DNA of 64,000 bases, from the NCBI GenBank assembly GCA_021817825.1, contig JAKAFS010000003.1:22302-86301 (forward strand), read 5' to 3'. Each line of letters begins with the position of its first letter. Position 1 is the stretch's first letter. Below are positions 47,808 through 57,124 of the stretch, piece after piece. The translations under genes and the position numbers were made by a program. This stretch comes from Deltaproteobacteria bacterium (GTDB lineage Bacteria; Desulfobacterota; Syntrophia; Syntrophales; UBA5619). Below the pieces are notes generated by a model. The model did no database searches and was not told the origin of the DNA. It was given only the letters and a program-made list of their open reading frames with translations.

Positions 47808-48728
47808 ATGGATAGCCATACAAAACCAGGATGGATGGATCGTGTCGCCGGCGCTTCCCGTGTCTTCTTTTGGACCTTGTTGGCCCTGATGCTGGTGTTG
47901 CTGATCCTGTTCCAGTTTTTCGGATCACGGGCCACGCAAAGTGCCCGCGACAATCTGCTTAAAAGCTTGGAGCAGGACAGAAAGTCGCGTGTCATTGCAA
48001 TGATCCACCGCCAGGAAAATGTGAGTTTCCTCGGCGTGCCGGTGTCGAGCAACATCAGCATTGAAGACTCGGAGGCGGTATTGCGAGCCATCCGTTTCAC
48101 CCCACCGGATCAACCCATAGACATGATCCTGCATACCCCCGGAGGGCTCGTGCTCGCGGCGGAGCAAATCGCCAAGGCTCTCGTGGAGCACAAGGGGAAA
48201 GTCACCGTTTTTGTCCCCCATTACGCGATGAGTGGCGGCACCCTGATCGCCTTGGCAGCCGACGAGATTGTCATGGATGCCAATGCCGTGCTCGGCCCGG
48301 TCGATCCGCAAATCGGCGGCATGCCGGCCGCATCGATCGTCAATCTGTTGCGCTTCAAGAGACCCGCCCAGATCAGCGACGAGATGCTCATCCTTGCCGA
48401 TATGGCACAAAAGGCACGGGTCCAGGTGGCAAGCTTCGTCGTCCAGGTGCTGCTCAAACACATGCCGCAAAAGAAAGCCGTCGAACTGGCGACGATATTA
48501 AGCGAGGGACGCTGGACCCATGATTTTCCCCTGCCGGTGCAGGCAGTTCAGCAGTTCGGACTCAAGGTCTCTACCGAAATGCCCCGCAAGGTCTATGAAT
48601 TAATGGATCTTTATCCGCAAGACGGGGGTGGAAGGCCATCAGTGCTCTACGTGCCCATCCATCGCGCCATCGACCAGAAAGGCACAGTCCCCGGCAACCA
48701 AACACCCTCAAGCACATCCGGGAAATAG
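47808..48728 (+). CDS. ClpP-fold membrane serine protease (SDH proteinase family)
   Basis: A 306-residue protein: one N-terminal membrane helix (VFFWTLLALMLVLLILFQFF), then a ClpP/crotonase-fold domain with IDMILHTPGGLVLAAEQIA near residue 103, the nucleophile Ser in YAMSGGTLIAL near 141, and DEIVMDANAVLGPVDPQIGG just after. This matches the 'serine dehydrogenase proteinase' group, membrane proteases of unknown substrate. ATG 47808 gives the best distance to GGAGG. It is followed at 15 bases by a P-type ATPase gene, an association seen as one operon here. Confidence 0.82.
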   Translation: MDSHTKPGWMDRVAGASRVFFWTLLALMLVLLILFQFFGSRATQSARDNLLKSLEQDRKSRVIAMIHRQENVSFLGVPVSSNISIEDSEAVLRAIRFTPPDQPIDMILHTPGGLVLAAEQIAKALVEHKGKVTVFVPHYAMSGGTLIALAADEIVMDANAVLGPVDPQIGGMPAASIVNLLRFKRPAQISDEMLILADMAQKARVQVASFVVQVLLKHMPQKKAVELATILSEGRWTHDFPLPVQAVQQFGLKVSTEMPRKVYELMDLYPQDGGGRPSVLYVPIHRAIDQKGTVPGNQTPSSTSGK

Positions 48729-48743
48729 GTTTAGGACCGACAC

Positions 48744-51209
48744 ATGCCCACTAGCACAATGACAGCATCAACCGATAGAGGACGCGACCTCGCAGCGGCT
48801 TCAGTTCCCGACACGCTCACGGCGCTACGCGTAAACCCGGAGGCCGGTCTCAGCCGCGAAGAGGCCCGGGGCCGGCTGAAGGAGCACGGCTACAACGAAG
48901 TAGCCGAGCGACGGGGCCACCCGTTCCTCAAATTTCTTGGGAAATTCTGGGGAGTGTCGGCGTGGATGCTCGAGATGATCATGATCCTGTCGGCTGTCCT
49001 CCGGAAATACTCCGACCTTGCCGTGGTAAGCGCGCTTCTGGTCGTCAATGCCGTGTTGAGCTTTGCACAGGAACATCGCGCCGCCGGCGTCGTCGAAACG
49101 CTGCGGAAAAAGTTGCAGGTCAGCGCCCGCGTGTTGCGCGACGCAACATGGCAGTCCATTCCCGCTCGGGAGTTGGTCCCCGGCGACATCGTCCGCGTCC
49201 GTCCCGGCGACATCGTTCCAGCGGACGTGAAATGCCTCACCGGGACATTGAGCGTTGACCAATCGGCCCTCACCGGAGAGTCGATGGATGTCGATATCGC
49301 CCCGGGCGGCGTGCTCTCATCGGGATCCATTGTCCGGCGGGGAGAAGGCAACGGCGTGGTGATGCTGACGGGCAAGGACACCTACTTCGGTCGCACCACG
49401 GAACTCGTGCAGGAGGCGCGGCCGAAGCTCCACATCGAAGCGGTCGTCGCCAAGGTGGTTCGCTGGCTCTTCGTTATCGTCGGTACACTCCTGGCCGTGG
49501 TCATCGTCCTGTCGCTGATCCGCCATGTTCCCCTCCTCGAAATGATACCGCTCATGCTCGTCCTTTTGATGAGTGCAGTGCCGGTCGCCCTGCCCGTCAT
49601 GTTCACCGTCAGCATGGCCTTCGGGTCAAAGGAACTGGCCAAGCGCGGCGTCCTGGTCACGCGCCTCAGCGCCGCGGAGGATGCCGCAACGATGGACGTG
49701 CTCTGCGTCGACAAGACGGGCACGATCACGATGAACCAACTGACCGTGACCGGCGTGATCCCCCTGGGGAATGCGACGGAATCCGACGTGCTCTTTGCCG
49801 GCGCGCTTGCCTCCCAGGAGGCCAACCAGGATCCGATCGACCTGGCGTTTCTCGCCGCGGCAAAAGAGCGGCACATCTTCGACAACCTATCCCGGATTAT
49901 CCCCGTTTCCTTCACGCCCTTCGATGCGAAAAACCGGCGGACCGAAGCTGTGGTCGAATTCAGCGGAGAGCGGCTGCGCATGATAAAGGGCGCCGTGCGA
50001 ACCGTCGCCCAGGCCTGCGGCCTTGAGCCCCCGGCAATCGAGGCACTGGAGACGCAGGTCAGCGAATCAGCTTCGCAGGGCTATCGGACGCTGGCAGTGG
50101 CGCGCGGCCCCGAGGCGGGCGGCCCTGCATTGGTTGGCTTGGTGATGTTGGTTGATCCGCCCCGGCCGGACGCCAAGCAGCTCATCGCCACACTTCGCGA
50201 TCTTGGTGTTCCGGTAAAGATGCTCACCGGCGACGCGCTGGCCGTCGCGCGTGAGATCGCGCGCGGAGTCGGTTTACCCAACATCCGGCGTGTGGCGGAC
50301 CTGAAGGCGGCGAGCGCCCAGGCCGGGAACGAGGCGGTTGACTTGTTGGCCGGCGCCGACGGTTTCGCCGAGGTGTATCCGGAGGACAAATACATCGTGG
50401 TCCAGCACCTGCAAGCCGCGGGGCATGTGACCGGCATGACGGGCGACGGCGTAAACGATTCTCCCGCCCTGCGCCAGGCGGAGGTAGGAATTGCCGTCAG
50501 CACCGCAACCGACGTCGCCAAGGGCGCCGCGAGCGTCGTTCTGACCGAACCGGGGCTGACGAACATCGTGGCCCTGGTCGAACAGGGGCGGACGATCTAC
50601 CAACGCATCCTGACCTGGATCATCAACAAGATCAGCCGGACGATCCTGAAGGCGGCCTTCGTAGCCATCGCGTTCGTACTGACCGGCAAGTTCGTCGTCT
50701 CCGCCTTCGCGATGCTGCTCCTGGTTTTCATGACGGACTTCGCCAAGATCGCCCTGGCCACAGATCAGGTGCGACCCTCCAGGAAGCCAGAAACATGGGA
50801 CATTGGCGGCTTCATCACCGTCTCCGTGGTACTGGGCGTCGCGATGGTCATGGAATCGCTTTTCCTCTTGTGGCTCGGCTGGTCGTATTTCGACTTGGCA
50901 ACGAACAACAACGCCCTCTATACCTTCAGTTTCCTGACGCTGCTCTACTTTGCAGCATTCTCCATCCTGTCCGCACGGGAGCGCCGCCGATTCTGGGCGA
51001 CGATGCCCAGCAAGACCCTCAGGGCGGCCCTTACAGCGGATGTGCTCGTGGGCACTGTCCTGACGCTCGTCGGCCTCCCGGGGCTTCTGCCATTGCCCTG
51101 GTGGCAGATGCTCGTCATTTTCATCTACGCGATGGTCGCGTGCCTGGTCCTGAACGATGCCGTGAAGGTCGCGATGATCAAATGGCTCATTCCCACAGCA
51201 GCGGCATAG
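48744..51209 (+). CDS. P-type H+-exporting ATPase (P3A type)
   Basis: An 821-residue pump. Actuator loop TGES near residue 176, phosphorylation site DKTGTIT near 323, hinge MTGDGVNDSPAL near 570 and about ten membrane helices. The cation-site region VLLMSAVPVALPVMFTV and the short N-terminus resemble plasma-membrane proton pumps of plants, fungi and some anaerobes rather than metal exporters (no CPC or heavy-metal domain). It would expel protons or set the membrane potential with ATP. The start at ATG 48744 is near the family's beginning. Confidence 0.9.
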   Translation: MPTSTMTASTDRGRDLAAASVPDTLTALRVNPEAGLSREEARGRLKEHGYNEVAERRGHPFLKFLGKFWGVSAWMLEMIMILSAVLRKYSDLAVVSALLVVNAVLSFAQEHRAAGVVETLRKKLQVSARVLRDATWQSIPARELVPGDIVRVRPGDIVPADVKCLTGTLSVDQSALTGESMDVDIAPGGVLSSGSIVRRGEGNGVVMLTGKDTYFGRTTELVQEARPKLHIEAVVAKVVRWLFVIVGTLLAVVIVLSLIRHVPLLEMIPLMLVLLMSAVPVALPVMFTVSMAFGSKELAKRGVLVTRLSAAEDAATMDVLCVDKTGTITMNQLTVTGVIPLGNATESDVLFAGALASQEANQDPIDLAFLAAAKERHIFDNLSRIIPVSFTPFDAKNRRTEAVVEFSGERLRMIKGAVRTVAQACGLEPPAIEALETQVSESASQGYRTLAVARGPEAGGPALVGLVMLVDPPRPDAKQLIATLRDLGVPVKMLTGDALAVAREIARGVGLPNIRRVADLKAASAQAGNEAVDLLAGADGFAEVYPEDKYIVVQHLQAAGHVTGMTGDGVNDSPALRQAEVGIAVSTATDVAKGAASVVLTEPGLTNIVALVEQGRTIYQRILTWIINKISRTILKAAFVAIAFVLTGKFVVSAFAMLLLVFMTDFAKIALATDQVRPSRKPETWDIGGFITVSVVLGVAMVMESLFLLWLGWSYFDLATNNNALYTFSFLTLLYFAAFSILSARERRRFWATMPSKTLRAALTADVLVGTVLTLVGLPGLLPLPWWQMLVIFIYAMVACLVLNDAVKVAMIKWLIPTAAA

Positions 51210-51559
51210 ATTTCAGACGGCGTAACGTTTGTAAACACGACGTGTGAGAAGGGTGGTAGCGTGGTCAGCAAAGAATGCTACAAAGTCTATCGCGTTTCCA
51301 TAGGGAAGTCCCGAGCGAATCGAATAGATGGCGTGACGCCATCACCAAAATAACGCCGGGCCGAAGGAGGAAGGGGGTAAAGCCCTCCACCGACCCGACG
51401 CCGGATGGGTTTCCGTGATCTATGGTTCTCATCCCTCCATATGACTCCTATGGGAAGGGGAACCACACCCCAACCCACAGGTAGTCAACGCCGACATGGA
51501 GGAGGGCATGTCGATTCTCTCAGAGTGTGGCCTGATCAATGGCAAAGGGCATAATCAAA
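51210..51559. other. Convergent intergenic region with several short hairpins
   Basis: 350 bases between the P-type ATPase and Pal genes. Visible hairpins are GATGGCG-TGA-CGCCATC (near 51328-51344), GGGA-AGT-CCC (near 51302) and CATG-GAGGAGGG-CATG (near 51497-51511), separated by purine-rich text such as GGCCGAAGGAGGAAGGGGG. No reading frame of note. It could be a structured RNA or a remnant of a mobile intron; I cannot assign it. Confidence 0.3.
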
Positions 51560-52240
51560 TCACTTCTTCGTTGGCGGCATAATCACGAAATGGGCCCTTC
51601 TGTTTTTCGCCCAGGCCGTCTCGTCATGCCCTTTATCCAGCGGCATCTCCTTGCCGTAGCTGATCGTCTTGATGCGTTCCTTCGCGATGCCCAAGTCCAT
51701 GAGGTATTTGGCCGCTTCGGTCGCCCGCTTGTCGCCAAGCGCCAAATTGTATTCCACTGTGCCGCGCTCGTCGGCATGTCCTTCCACAATCAGCTTGTAT
51801 TCGCTGTATTTCAGATAAGCCGGGGCGCCCGCTTTCAGGATCGCCTGAGCCTCCGGTTTCAGGTCGAACATGTCAAAATCAAAATGGATATCCGGTATCT
51901 GCAGTTCCTTTTGAAGTGCGGCCGCCCTCGCCGCCGCATCCAGTTTGGCCTTTTCGGCCGCTTCCCTGGCTGCTTTTGCCGCCGCATCTTTATCGGCCTG
52001 ATCCTTCGCCACCTGATCCCTCAGCGCCTGATCCCTTAAGGACTGCTCCCGAACGGCTCTTTCCCTGCTCGCCTGGTCGCCGGTCGCAGCCGTCGCCGGG
52101 GACTGGGCCACCGGTTTCTGATCCCGGGTCATCACTGTTTCTTCTTTCAAGGTCGTCTTCTTTGCACATCCGGTCAGGAATGTGACGGAAAAACAAACAA
52201 CAAGAGCAACCAACCCCACGCATACCAGTTTTCTTTTCAT
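51560..52240 (-). CDS. pal: Peptidoglycan-associated lipoprotein (OmpA/Pal family)
   Basis: A 226-residue lipoprotein: lipobox TFLTGCAKK near residue 24, a long charged Ala/Arg/Asp coiled region (RDQALRDQVAKDQADKDAAA), and a C-terminal OmpA-like peptidoglycan-binding domain (IHFDFDMFDLKPEAQAIL, VEGHADERGTVEYNLALGDKRA, RIKTISYGKEMPL). It tethers the outer membrane to peptidoglycan. The coiled linker is longer than in E. coli Pal. No TolB is adjacent. ATG 52240 is chosen so that the signal peptide starts MKRKLVC. Confidence 0.9.
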   Translation of the reverse strand: MKRKLVCVGLVALVVCFSVTFLTGCAKKTTLKEETVMTRDQKPVAQSPATAATGDQASRERAVREQSLRDQALRDQVAKDQADKDAAAKAAREAAEKAKLDAAARAAALQKELQIPDIHFDFDMFDLKPEAQAILKAGAPAYLKYSEYKLIVEGHADERGTVEYNLALGDKRATEAAKYLMDLGIAKERIKTISYGKEMPLDKGHDETAWAKNRRAHFVIMPPTKK

Positions 52241-52287
52241 TCTCCTTCTCCTTTCCAATTCCATCATGTTTGACTAGCCTGCCCTCT

Positions 52288-52791
52288 TTACGAATTCTTT
52301 CCTTTTCTCTTTGTCATCTTCAGATCCAGGGAGAGCATCGGTTTGGGGGGTATTTCCTGCACGCCGAAGATTTTGACCAGATGACCGATTCCCTCGTCGA
52401 TCTCCGCAAGATCCTCTGATAAGACGCCTTCCAATCTTGCCCCCAACAAACCTTGGATGACTTCGGGCACTGATTGAACAAGGGCCCTGCCCTCCTTGGT
52501 TAATTCGACCCAGATGATGCGGCGGTCATCGCGGGAACGATTCCGGGAAACAAGACCGCACGCTTCGAGCCTGTCGACAATCCCCACCACGGTGGCCGGA
52601 CGAAGATACATACGCTTGGCAATCTCAGAGATATTGATGGGCCCTTTTTCATGAATCACCCGTATCGCCCAGAGCTGTGGACCGGTAAGGCCGGTCTCCT
52701 GCTTGATCCGTTGCGACTGTTCGTTCAGGATCTGGAAGAGCCTTCTGATGTTGTCCATTATGTTGGAGACGATATCCTTTTTGTTTCGCAT
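52288..52791 (-). CDS. MarR-family transcriptional regulator
   Basis: A 167-residue winged-helix regulator. LTGPQLWAIRVIHEKGPINISEIAKRMYLRPATVVGIVDRLEACGLV (in part: ISEIAKRMYLRPATVV) is the DNA-binding core and RSRDDRRIIWVELTKEGRAL the wing with the typical Asp-Arg pair. It precedes pal on the same strand by about 50 bases. An imperfect palindrome just upstream is the likely autoregulatory site. No Cys is present, so a direct thiol switch is unlikely. Confidence 0.88.
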   Translation of the reverse strand: MRNKKDIVSNIMDNIRRLFQILNEQSQRIKQETGLTGPQLWAIRVIHEKGPINISEIAKRMYLRPATVVGIVDRLEACGLVSRNRSRDDRRIIWVELTKEGRALVQSVPEVIQGLLGARLEGVLSEDLAEIDEGIGHLVKIFGVQEIPPKPMLSLDLKMTKRKGKNS

Positions 52792-52841
52792 GTCCCTCCC
52801 CTCTGAAGTTTCGTTGACAGCTTCAGGCGGCTATGATAGTT

Positions 52842-52862
52842 TGCATACTAATGATTAGCATA
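52842..52862. promoter_or_regulatory. Probable MarR operator
   Basis: GCATACTAATGATTAGCATAT contains the palindrome CTAAT-G-ATTAG and lies 50 bases before the marR start, between divergent genes. ATTAGCAT also occurs in the inverted repeat at 19545-19568. Confidence 0.5.
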
Positions 52863-52929
52863 TAACATTGTTTTGGGTGCGGATCAAGAGGCAAACGAGA
52901 TTAAATTGCTGACGAAACAAAGAGACTTC

Positions 52930-54174
52930 ATGAATACCATTTTCCGGAAAGCGATACTCCTGGTGATTCTATGCCTCGCCTTCCTAAGTGGCTTCAGTCT
53001 GTTGAACGACCCAGAGGAGACGCGGTCACTGCCAAAGCCGGAGATCCGCGAGATCACCGGCCGGATCAAGAAGGGGGAAACGCTCACCGATCTCTTTAAA
53101 AAGCATCATCTCGATTTCAGTGAATTGTATAGAATACGGGAGGCGTCGGCAAACATCCACCATCTTCGGGAGCTGCATCCGGGAAGACCTTACAAGATTG
53201 TCCTTAGCCAAAACGAGCAGATCGATTCCTTCAGTTACGGGATGGATGACGACTGGCTTCTGAACGTCAATCGTACGGATGGGGGGTATGCCGCCGAGAA
53301 GGTGGCTCTGGCCTATGAAAGGCAGCTCCTCCACATCGGGGGAACGATCAAGGACAATCTCATCGCATCGCTGGATAGGAGCCATAATAGCCTGCTCTTG
53401 GCGCTCACGCTCTCCGACATCTTTGCCTGGGAGATCGATTTTTCGACCGATCTGAGAAACAGCGACTCCTTCAAAATCGTGGTCGAAGGGCTCTATTCGG
53501 GCGGTCGCTTCATAAAATACGGCGACATCCTCGCGGCGGAGTTCATGAACAACGGCACTGTCTACCGGGCCTATGCCTTCCGACAGAATGGAAAAACCGA
53601 TTATTACGACGAGACGGGAAAATCGCTCCGAAAACCCTTCCTGAAGTCGCCGTTGAGTTTCCGCCGCATCAGCTCGGGATTTTCCCGGGGGAGAGTTCAT
53701 CCGATTCTGAAAATCTACCGGCCCCACCAGGGAATCGATTATGCGGCGGCCACAGGGACGCCGGTTTCTGCCTCAGGCGATGGAACGGTCATATTCGCCG
53801 GACGCAGAGGGCAATATGGCAACCTGATCGTCATCCGCCATCGCAACGGCTATAAGACCTACTACGGTCATCTGTCGAGGATCGGCCGGGGAATGAAGAG
53901 CGGCGCGGAAGTTGACCAGGGCAAGGTCATCGGCTATGTCGGTGCCACAGGCCTGGCCACGGGCCCCCATCTGCATTACGAAATGAGGCTCCATGACCGG
54001 CAGGTGAATCCTCTGTCGCTGAAAATCCCCCGCGGTACGGTGATCGCGGACGCGGCACTGCCCCCTTTTAAACAATTCACGAATCGCATGGATTCGGAAC
54101 TCGCTTCCATCCACCCTTCACCCCCTGCCGCTGCAGGACGCGCCGCCATAGGGAGAGACGGAAAAGAAGGGTAG
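52930..54174 (+). CDS. M23 peptidase (LytM domain), membrane-anchored
   Basis: A 414-residue protein: N-terminal membrane helix (AILLVILCLAFLSGFSLL), a LysM/OapA-like region (GRIKKGETLTDLFKKHHL) near residues 45-80, an intermediate domain and a complete LytM endopeptidase with zinc ligands in HQGIDYAAATGTPV (near 275) and GPHLHYE (near 350). It cuts peptide cross-bridges of peptidoglycan. ATG 52930 is chosen since the earlier GTG frame adds 19 residues unlike the family and the ATG leads straight into the anchor. Confidence 0.87.
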   Translation: MNTIFRKAILLVILCLAFLSGFSLLNDPEETRSLPKPEIREITGRIKKGETLTDLFKKHHLDFSELYRIREASANIHHLRELHPGRPYKIVLSQNEQIDSFSYGMDDDWLLNVNRTDGGYAAEKVALAYERQLLHIGGTIKDNLIASLDRSHNSLLLALTLSDIFAWEIDFSTDLRNSDSFKIVVEGLYSGGRFIKYGDILAAEFMNNGTVYRAYAFRQNGKTDYYDETGKSLRKPFLKSPLSFRRISSGFSRGRVHPILKIYRPHQGIDYAAATGTPVSASGDGTVIFAGRRGQYGNLIVIRHRNGYKTYYGHLSRIGRGMKSGAEVDQGKVIGYVGATGLATGPHLHYEMRLHDRQVNPLSLKIPRGTVIADAALPPFKQFTNRMDSELASIHPSPPAAAGRAAIGRDGKEG

Positions 54175-54214
54175 GGTTTCGGTCTGAAATTTTGAGTTGG
54201 GAAGGATCTCACTT

Positions 54215-55033
54215 TTGCCTTTAGAATATCTCTGGCTGCTCCCCCTGGGCCTCGCCGTCGGGGCCTACGGCACCCTGATCGGCGCCGGGGGCGGATTCGT
54301 GCTCGTGCCAATCCTGCTGCTGCTCTATCCCGAAGCGACAACGGAGACCATCACCTGCATCTCCCTTGCCGTGGTCTTCTGCAACGCCCTTTCCGGCGCC
54401 CTGGCCTACGCCCGCCTGAAGCGGATCGAGTACCGCTCCGGACTGCTCTTTTCAGCAGCCACGATCCCGGGGGCTATCCTGGGCGCCCTGGCCACGCCCT
54501 ACCTGTCCCGACAACTCTTTGACGGTCTCTTCGGCCTCCTGCTGATCGCCGTTTCCGTCTTTCTCCTGGCCAGACCAGAAAGCCGGCGGGATAAGGCGCA
54601 GCCCTGCCCGCCCAACCACCGGACCTGTACCGTCACCGAAGCGAACGGCACGGAACACCGCTTCTCCTATCATCAGCCCCTGGGGATCGGCGTGAGCCTC
54701 GTCGTCGGCTTCATCTCCAGCCTGCTGGGTATCGGCGGGGGGATCATTCACGTGCCCGTGATGGTCCATCTGCTGAATTTTCCGGTGCATATCGCCACGG
54801 CGACCTCCCAGTTCGTCCTGGCGAACATGGCCCTGACGGGGACAATGACCCATATCGTCGCCGGCACCTTCACGCAGGGCATTCGCCGCGCCGTCCTCCT
54901 GTCCATCGGCGTTTTGCTGGGGGCACAACTGGGGGCCCGCCTTTCCGGCAAGATGGAGGGGACAAGGATCATCCGGTGGCTGGCCCTTGCCTTGGGGGCA
55001 GTGGGAATACGCCTGGTCGTCGCGGCGGTCTAA
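54215..55033 (+). CDS. TauE/SafE-family anion exporter
   Basis: A 272-residue membrane protein with about eight helices in two repeats: GAYGTLIGAGGGFVLVPILLL near the start and VGFISSLLGIGGGIIHVPVMV in the middle, the two family Gly motifs. Substrates of relatives are sulfite, sulfoacetate or other organosulfonates. A hydrophilic loop with CPPNHRTC lies between the halves. TTG 54215 has GAAGGA eight bases upstream and gives the family's usual length; no ATG stands nearby. Spacing of 20 bases to lgt suggests one transcript. Confidence 0.85.
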   Translation: MPLEYLWLLPLGLAVGAYGTLIGAGGGFVLVPILLLLYPEATTETITCISLAVVFCNALSGALAYARLKRIEYRSGLLFSAATIPGAILGALATPYLSRQLFDGLFGLLLIAVSVFLLARPESRRDKAQPCPPNHRTCTVTEANGTEHRFSYHQPLGIGVSLVVGFISSLLGIGGGIIHVPVMVHLLNFPVHIATATSQFVLANMALTGTMTHIVAGTFTQGIRRAVLLSIGVLLGAQLGARLSGKMEGTRIIRWLALALGAVGIRLVVAAV

Positions 55034-55053
55034 GGGAGGAAACGAGGGAAGGA

Positions 55054-55914
55054 ATGGAACAGATCATCGCCTGGTGGCAGCAGTTGCCCTATCACATGAG
55101 CCCCGAGCTCTTCTCCTGCGGCGCCCTTCACCTGCGCTATTACGGGCTGATGTATCTGGCGGCCCTGCTTTCCACCTACGGGTTGATCTCGTACCGGCTG
55201 AAGACTGAACCCTTCGGCTATTCCGCGGACACGATCCAGGGCTTTCTTTTCTGGGGCATGACGGGCGTCCTGCTCGGCGGCCGGCTCGGATACGTCCTTT
55301 TTTACAACGCCGGATATTACGCGCACCATCCCCTGGAGATCCTTTTGCCCTGGGATTTCTCGCAGGGCATGCGGTTCATCGGCATCAGCGGCATGTCCTA
55401 CCACGGCGGTGCCCTGGGGCTCATCGCCGCCGCGCTCCTCTTCTGCCGCCGACGGCGGATCGATTTTTGGAATTTCGCCGAGCTTTTCGCCCCGGCCTTT
55501 CCTTTGGGATACACCTTCGGCAGGATCGGAAACTTCATCAACGGCGAGCTTTACGGGCGGAGTACCTCTGTCCCCTGGGGCATGTATTTTCCCCTTGATT
55601 CAAGCCATCTCCTCCGTCACCCCTCCCAGCTCTATGAAGCCCTCGGCGAAGGGATACTGCTCTTCATCATATTATGGTCCGTCCGCAAGCGGAGCCCCTT
55701 CGACGGATTCCTCCTGGCGGTCTATTTGATCGGCTACGGGGCCGTTCGCTTCTGCATCGAATTCTTCCGCGAACCGGACCCGCAAATCGGCTACCTCTTT
55801 TCCTTCTTCACCATGGGGCAGATGCTCTGCATTGCCATGATCCTGCTGGGGGCGGCCGTTTACGAATACCGTGCCCGGACGGCCGTCCCGACTTGGCCGA
55901 CCGGGAGGGTTTGA
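55054..55914 (+). CDS. lgt: Prolipoprotein diacylglyceryl transferase
   Basis: A 286-residue membrane enzyme that attaches diacylglycerol to lipobox cysteines. Signature text: the catalytic-site region RFIGISGMSYHGGALG near residue 108, the Lgt signature GRIGNFINGELYGR near 160 and HPSQLYEALGEG near 190, then a C-terminal REPDPQIG. ATG 55054 follows AAGGA. It is required for the lipoproteins encoded nearby (Pal, E-set lipoprotein). Confidence 0.93.
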   Translation: MEQIIAWWQQLPYHMSPELFSCGALHLRYYGLMYLAALLSTYGLISYRLKTEPFGYSADTIQGFLFWGMTGVLLGGRLGYVLFYNAGYYAHHPLEILLPWDFSQGMRFIGISGMSYHGGALGLIAAALLFCRRRRIDFWNFAELFAPAFPLGYTFGRIGNFINGELYGRSTSVPWGMYFPLDSSHLLRHPSQLYEALGEGILLFIILWSVRKRSPFDGFLLAVYLIGYGAVRFCIEFFREPDPQIGYLFSFFTMGQMLCIAMILLGAAVYEYRARTAVPTWPTGRV

Positions 55915-56149
55915 TAAATTGCCGCCTTTACAAACAGGCTTTTGTGGAGTTCAGTCACGGCGCGGGGAGGAAGATCTTTCCAGACGCCATCCCCTTGGCC
56001 TGTCTTCGCTTTTCATAACAAGATGGAGCCTTAGAAGTTGCGGACATTCCGGGTCTTTACGGCACTGGTTTCGATCCTGCATTTTGAATGTCCGTCATTG
56101 GAATGATCTGATGGAGCGATGAAAATGTTCAGTGATTCCTGGTGGACCC

Positions 56150-56275
56150 ATGTTTCTTGAATCGATCGTGCAGACCTACGGATACGGGGCGCTCTTGCTG
56201 GTCGTCCTGCTGATCGGCATTGCGATCAGACTTTGGACCGCCCACCGGGAGAAGAGGCATGACGCTGCGACATGA
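56150..56275 (+). CDS. Small membrane protein (41 aa)
   Basis: Reads MFLESIVQTYGYGALLLVVL, then LIGIAIRLWTAHREKRHDAAT: one membrane helix and a basic cytoplasmic end. GGTGG lies a few bases before the ATG. It overlaps the 3' end of the convergent AhpD-like gene by 50 bases, which lowers confidence. The 230 bases between lgt and it hold no gene. Confidence 0.4.
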   Translation: MFLESIVQTYGYGALLLVVLLIGIAIRLWTAHREKRHDAAT

Positions 56276-56828
56276 TCGGACAGACATCCGAAAATCCTGC
56301 GGGAGGTATGCCGAGCGCCTGGATCAGCCGCGCCCAGTAGTTGACCTGTGCAGCGGTGCTCGCCAAAACGACGATCTCCCGTTCCGTAAAATTGGCCGTA
56401 AGCTCGCCAATGTACTCGGGAGGAAACCGGAGCGGCGTGGACGAGATCAACCGTGCATAGCGCACGGCCAACTTCTCCCGCGTCGAGAGTGACGGGACGC
56501 TCTCGGGATCCGCTTCTTCTTGCAAGGCCCGGATTTCGGCGACGACCAGGCCTGCTTCGCTCCATTCGGCTGAATTCATGTCGATGCAGAATGGGCAGCC
56601 AGCGGCAAACGAAGCGGACAGACGGACGAGCTTCAAGATCCGCTTGTTAAGCTTGCCGTCATGATGGGCGACAAGACCTTCCAGTGCAGCGGACCCGAGC
56701 GCCGCCTTGGGATACCACGCCAGCAGCCTTGCCGGGAGCATCGGCTTACCGGTTATTTTCTCCGCGAGCAGGATCCCTGCCTTCAGAAACAGGGGAATTC
56801 GGGTGGGGGGCTCTATAAATGCAGACAT
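56226..56828 (-). CDS. AhpD-like carboxymuconolactone-decarboxylase-family protein
   Basis: A 200-residue helical protein. RILKLVRLSASFAAGCPFCIDMNSAEW near residue 72 (in part: GCPFCIDMNSAEW) holds the CxxC of the AhpD fold; the His that normally follows three residues later is not obvious, so peroxide-reducing activity is uncertain. FTEREIVVLASTAAQVNYWARL is the C-terminal helix pair. Relatives are peroxidase-linked thiol proteins or unknown. It stands alone on its strand. Confidence 0.8.
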   Translation of the reverse strand: MSAFIEPPTRIPLFLKAGILLAEKITGKPMLPARLLAWYPKAALGSAALEGLVAHHDGKLNKRILKLVRLSASFAAGCPFCIDMNSAEWSEAGLVVAEIRALQEEADPESVPSLSTREKLAVRYARLISSTPLRFPPEYIGELTANFTEREIVVLASTAAQVNYWARLIQALGIPPAGFSDVCPIMSQRHASSPGGRSKV

Positions 56829-57124
56829 GGCGCCTCCTTTCGGCCGGGATGGACCGGTCGTTGTTTGGGATGGTCGAAATGATCATATCATGAATGAAGA
56901 AGCCCGGCCCAAAATACCTGCACGGGACGATCCGGCCATGCACTGCGGCAGGAGCTGTTGATGAAGGAACTTTACCCAGCCTCCGCCTCCACGGTGGCCA
57001 GGTCGATCGGCAGATTCTCCGCGAGGAACGCTGCGCAGATGCCGATACTCACCCTTCTCGGAGAAACAACTAAACTAGCCATCCATGATCATCCCTGGAT
57101 CATCTCCTTTTGATTGCGGGTTTC
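56829..57124. other. Gene-poor stretch before repeat copy B
   Basis: About 300 bases. On the minus strand, near 56972-57082, a frame reads MASLVVSPRRVSIGICAAF, then LAENLPIDLATVEAEAG and stops; it looks like the end of a lost gene, not an intact one. Nothing else was recognised. Confidence 0.3.
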
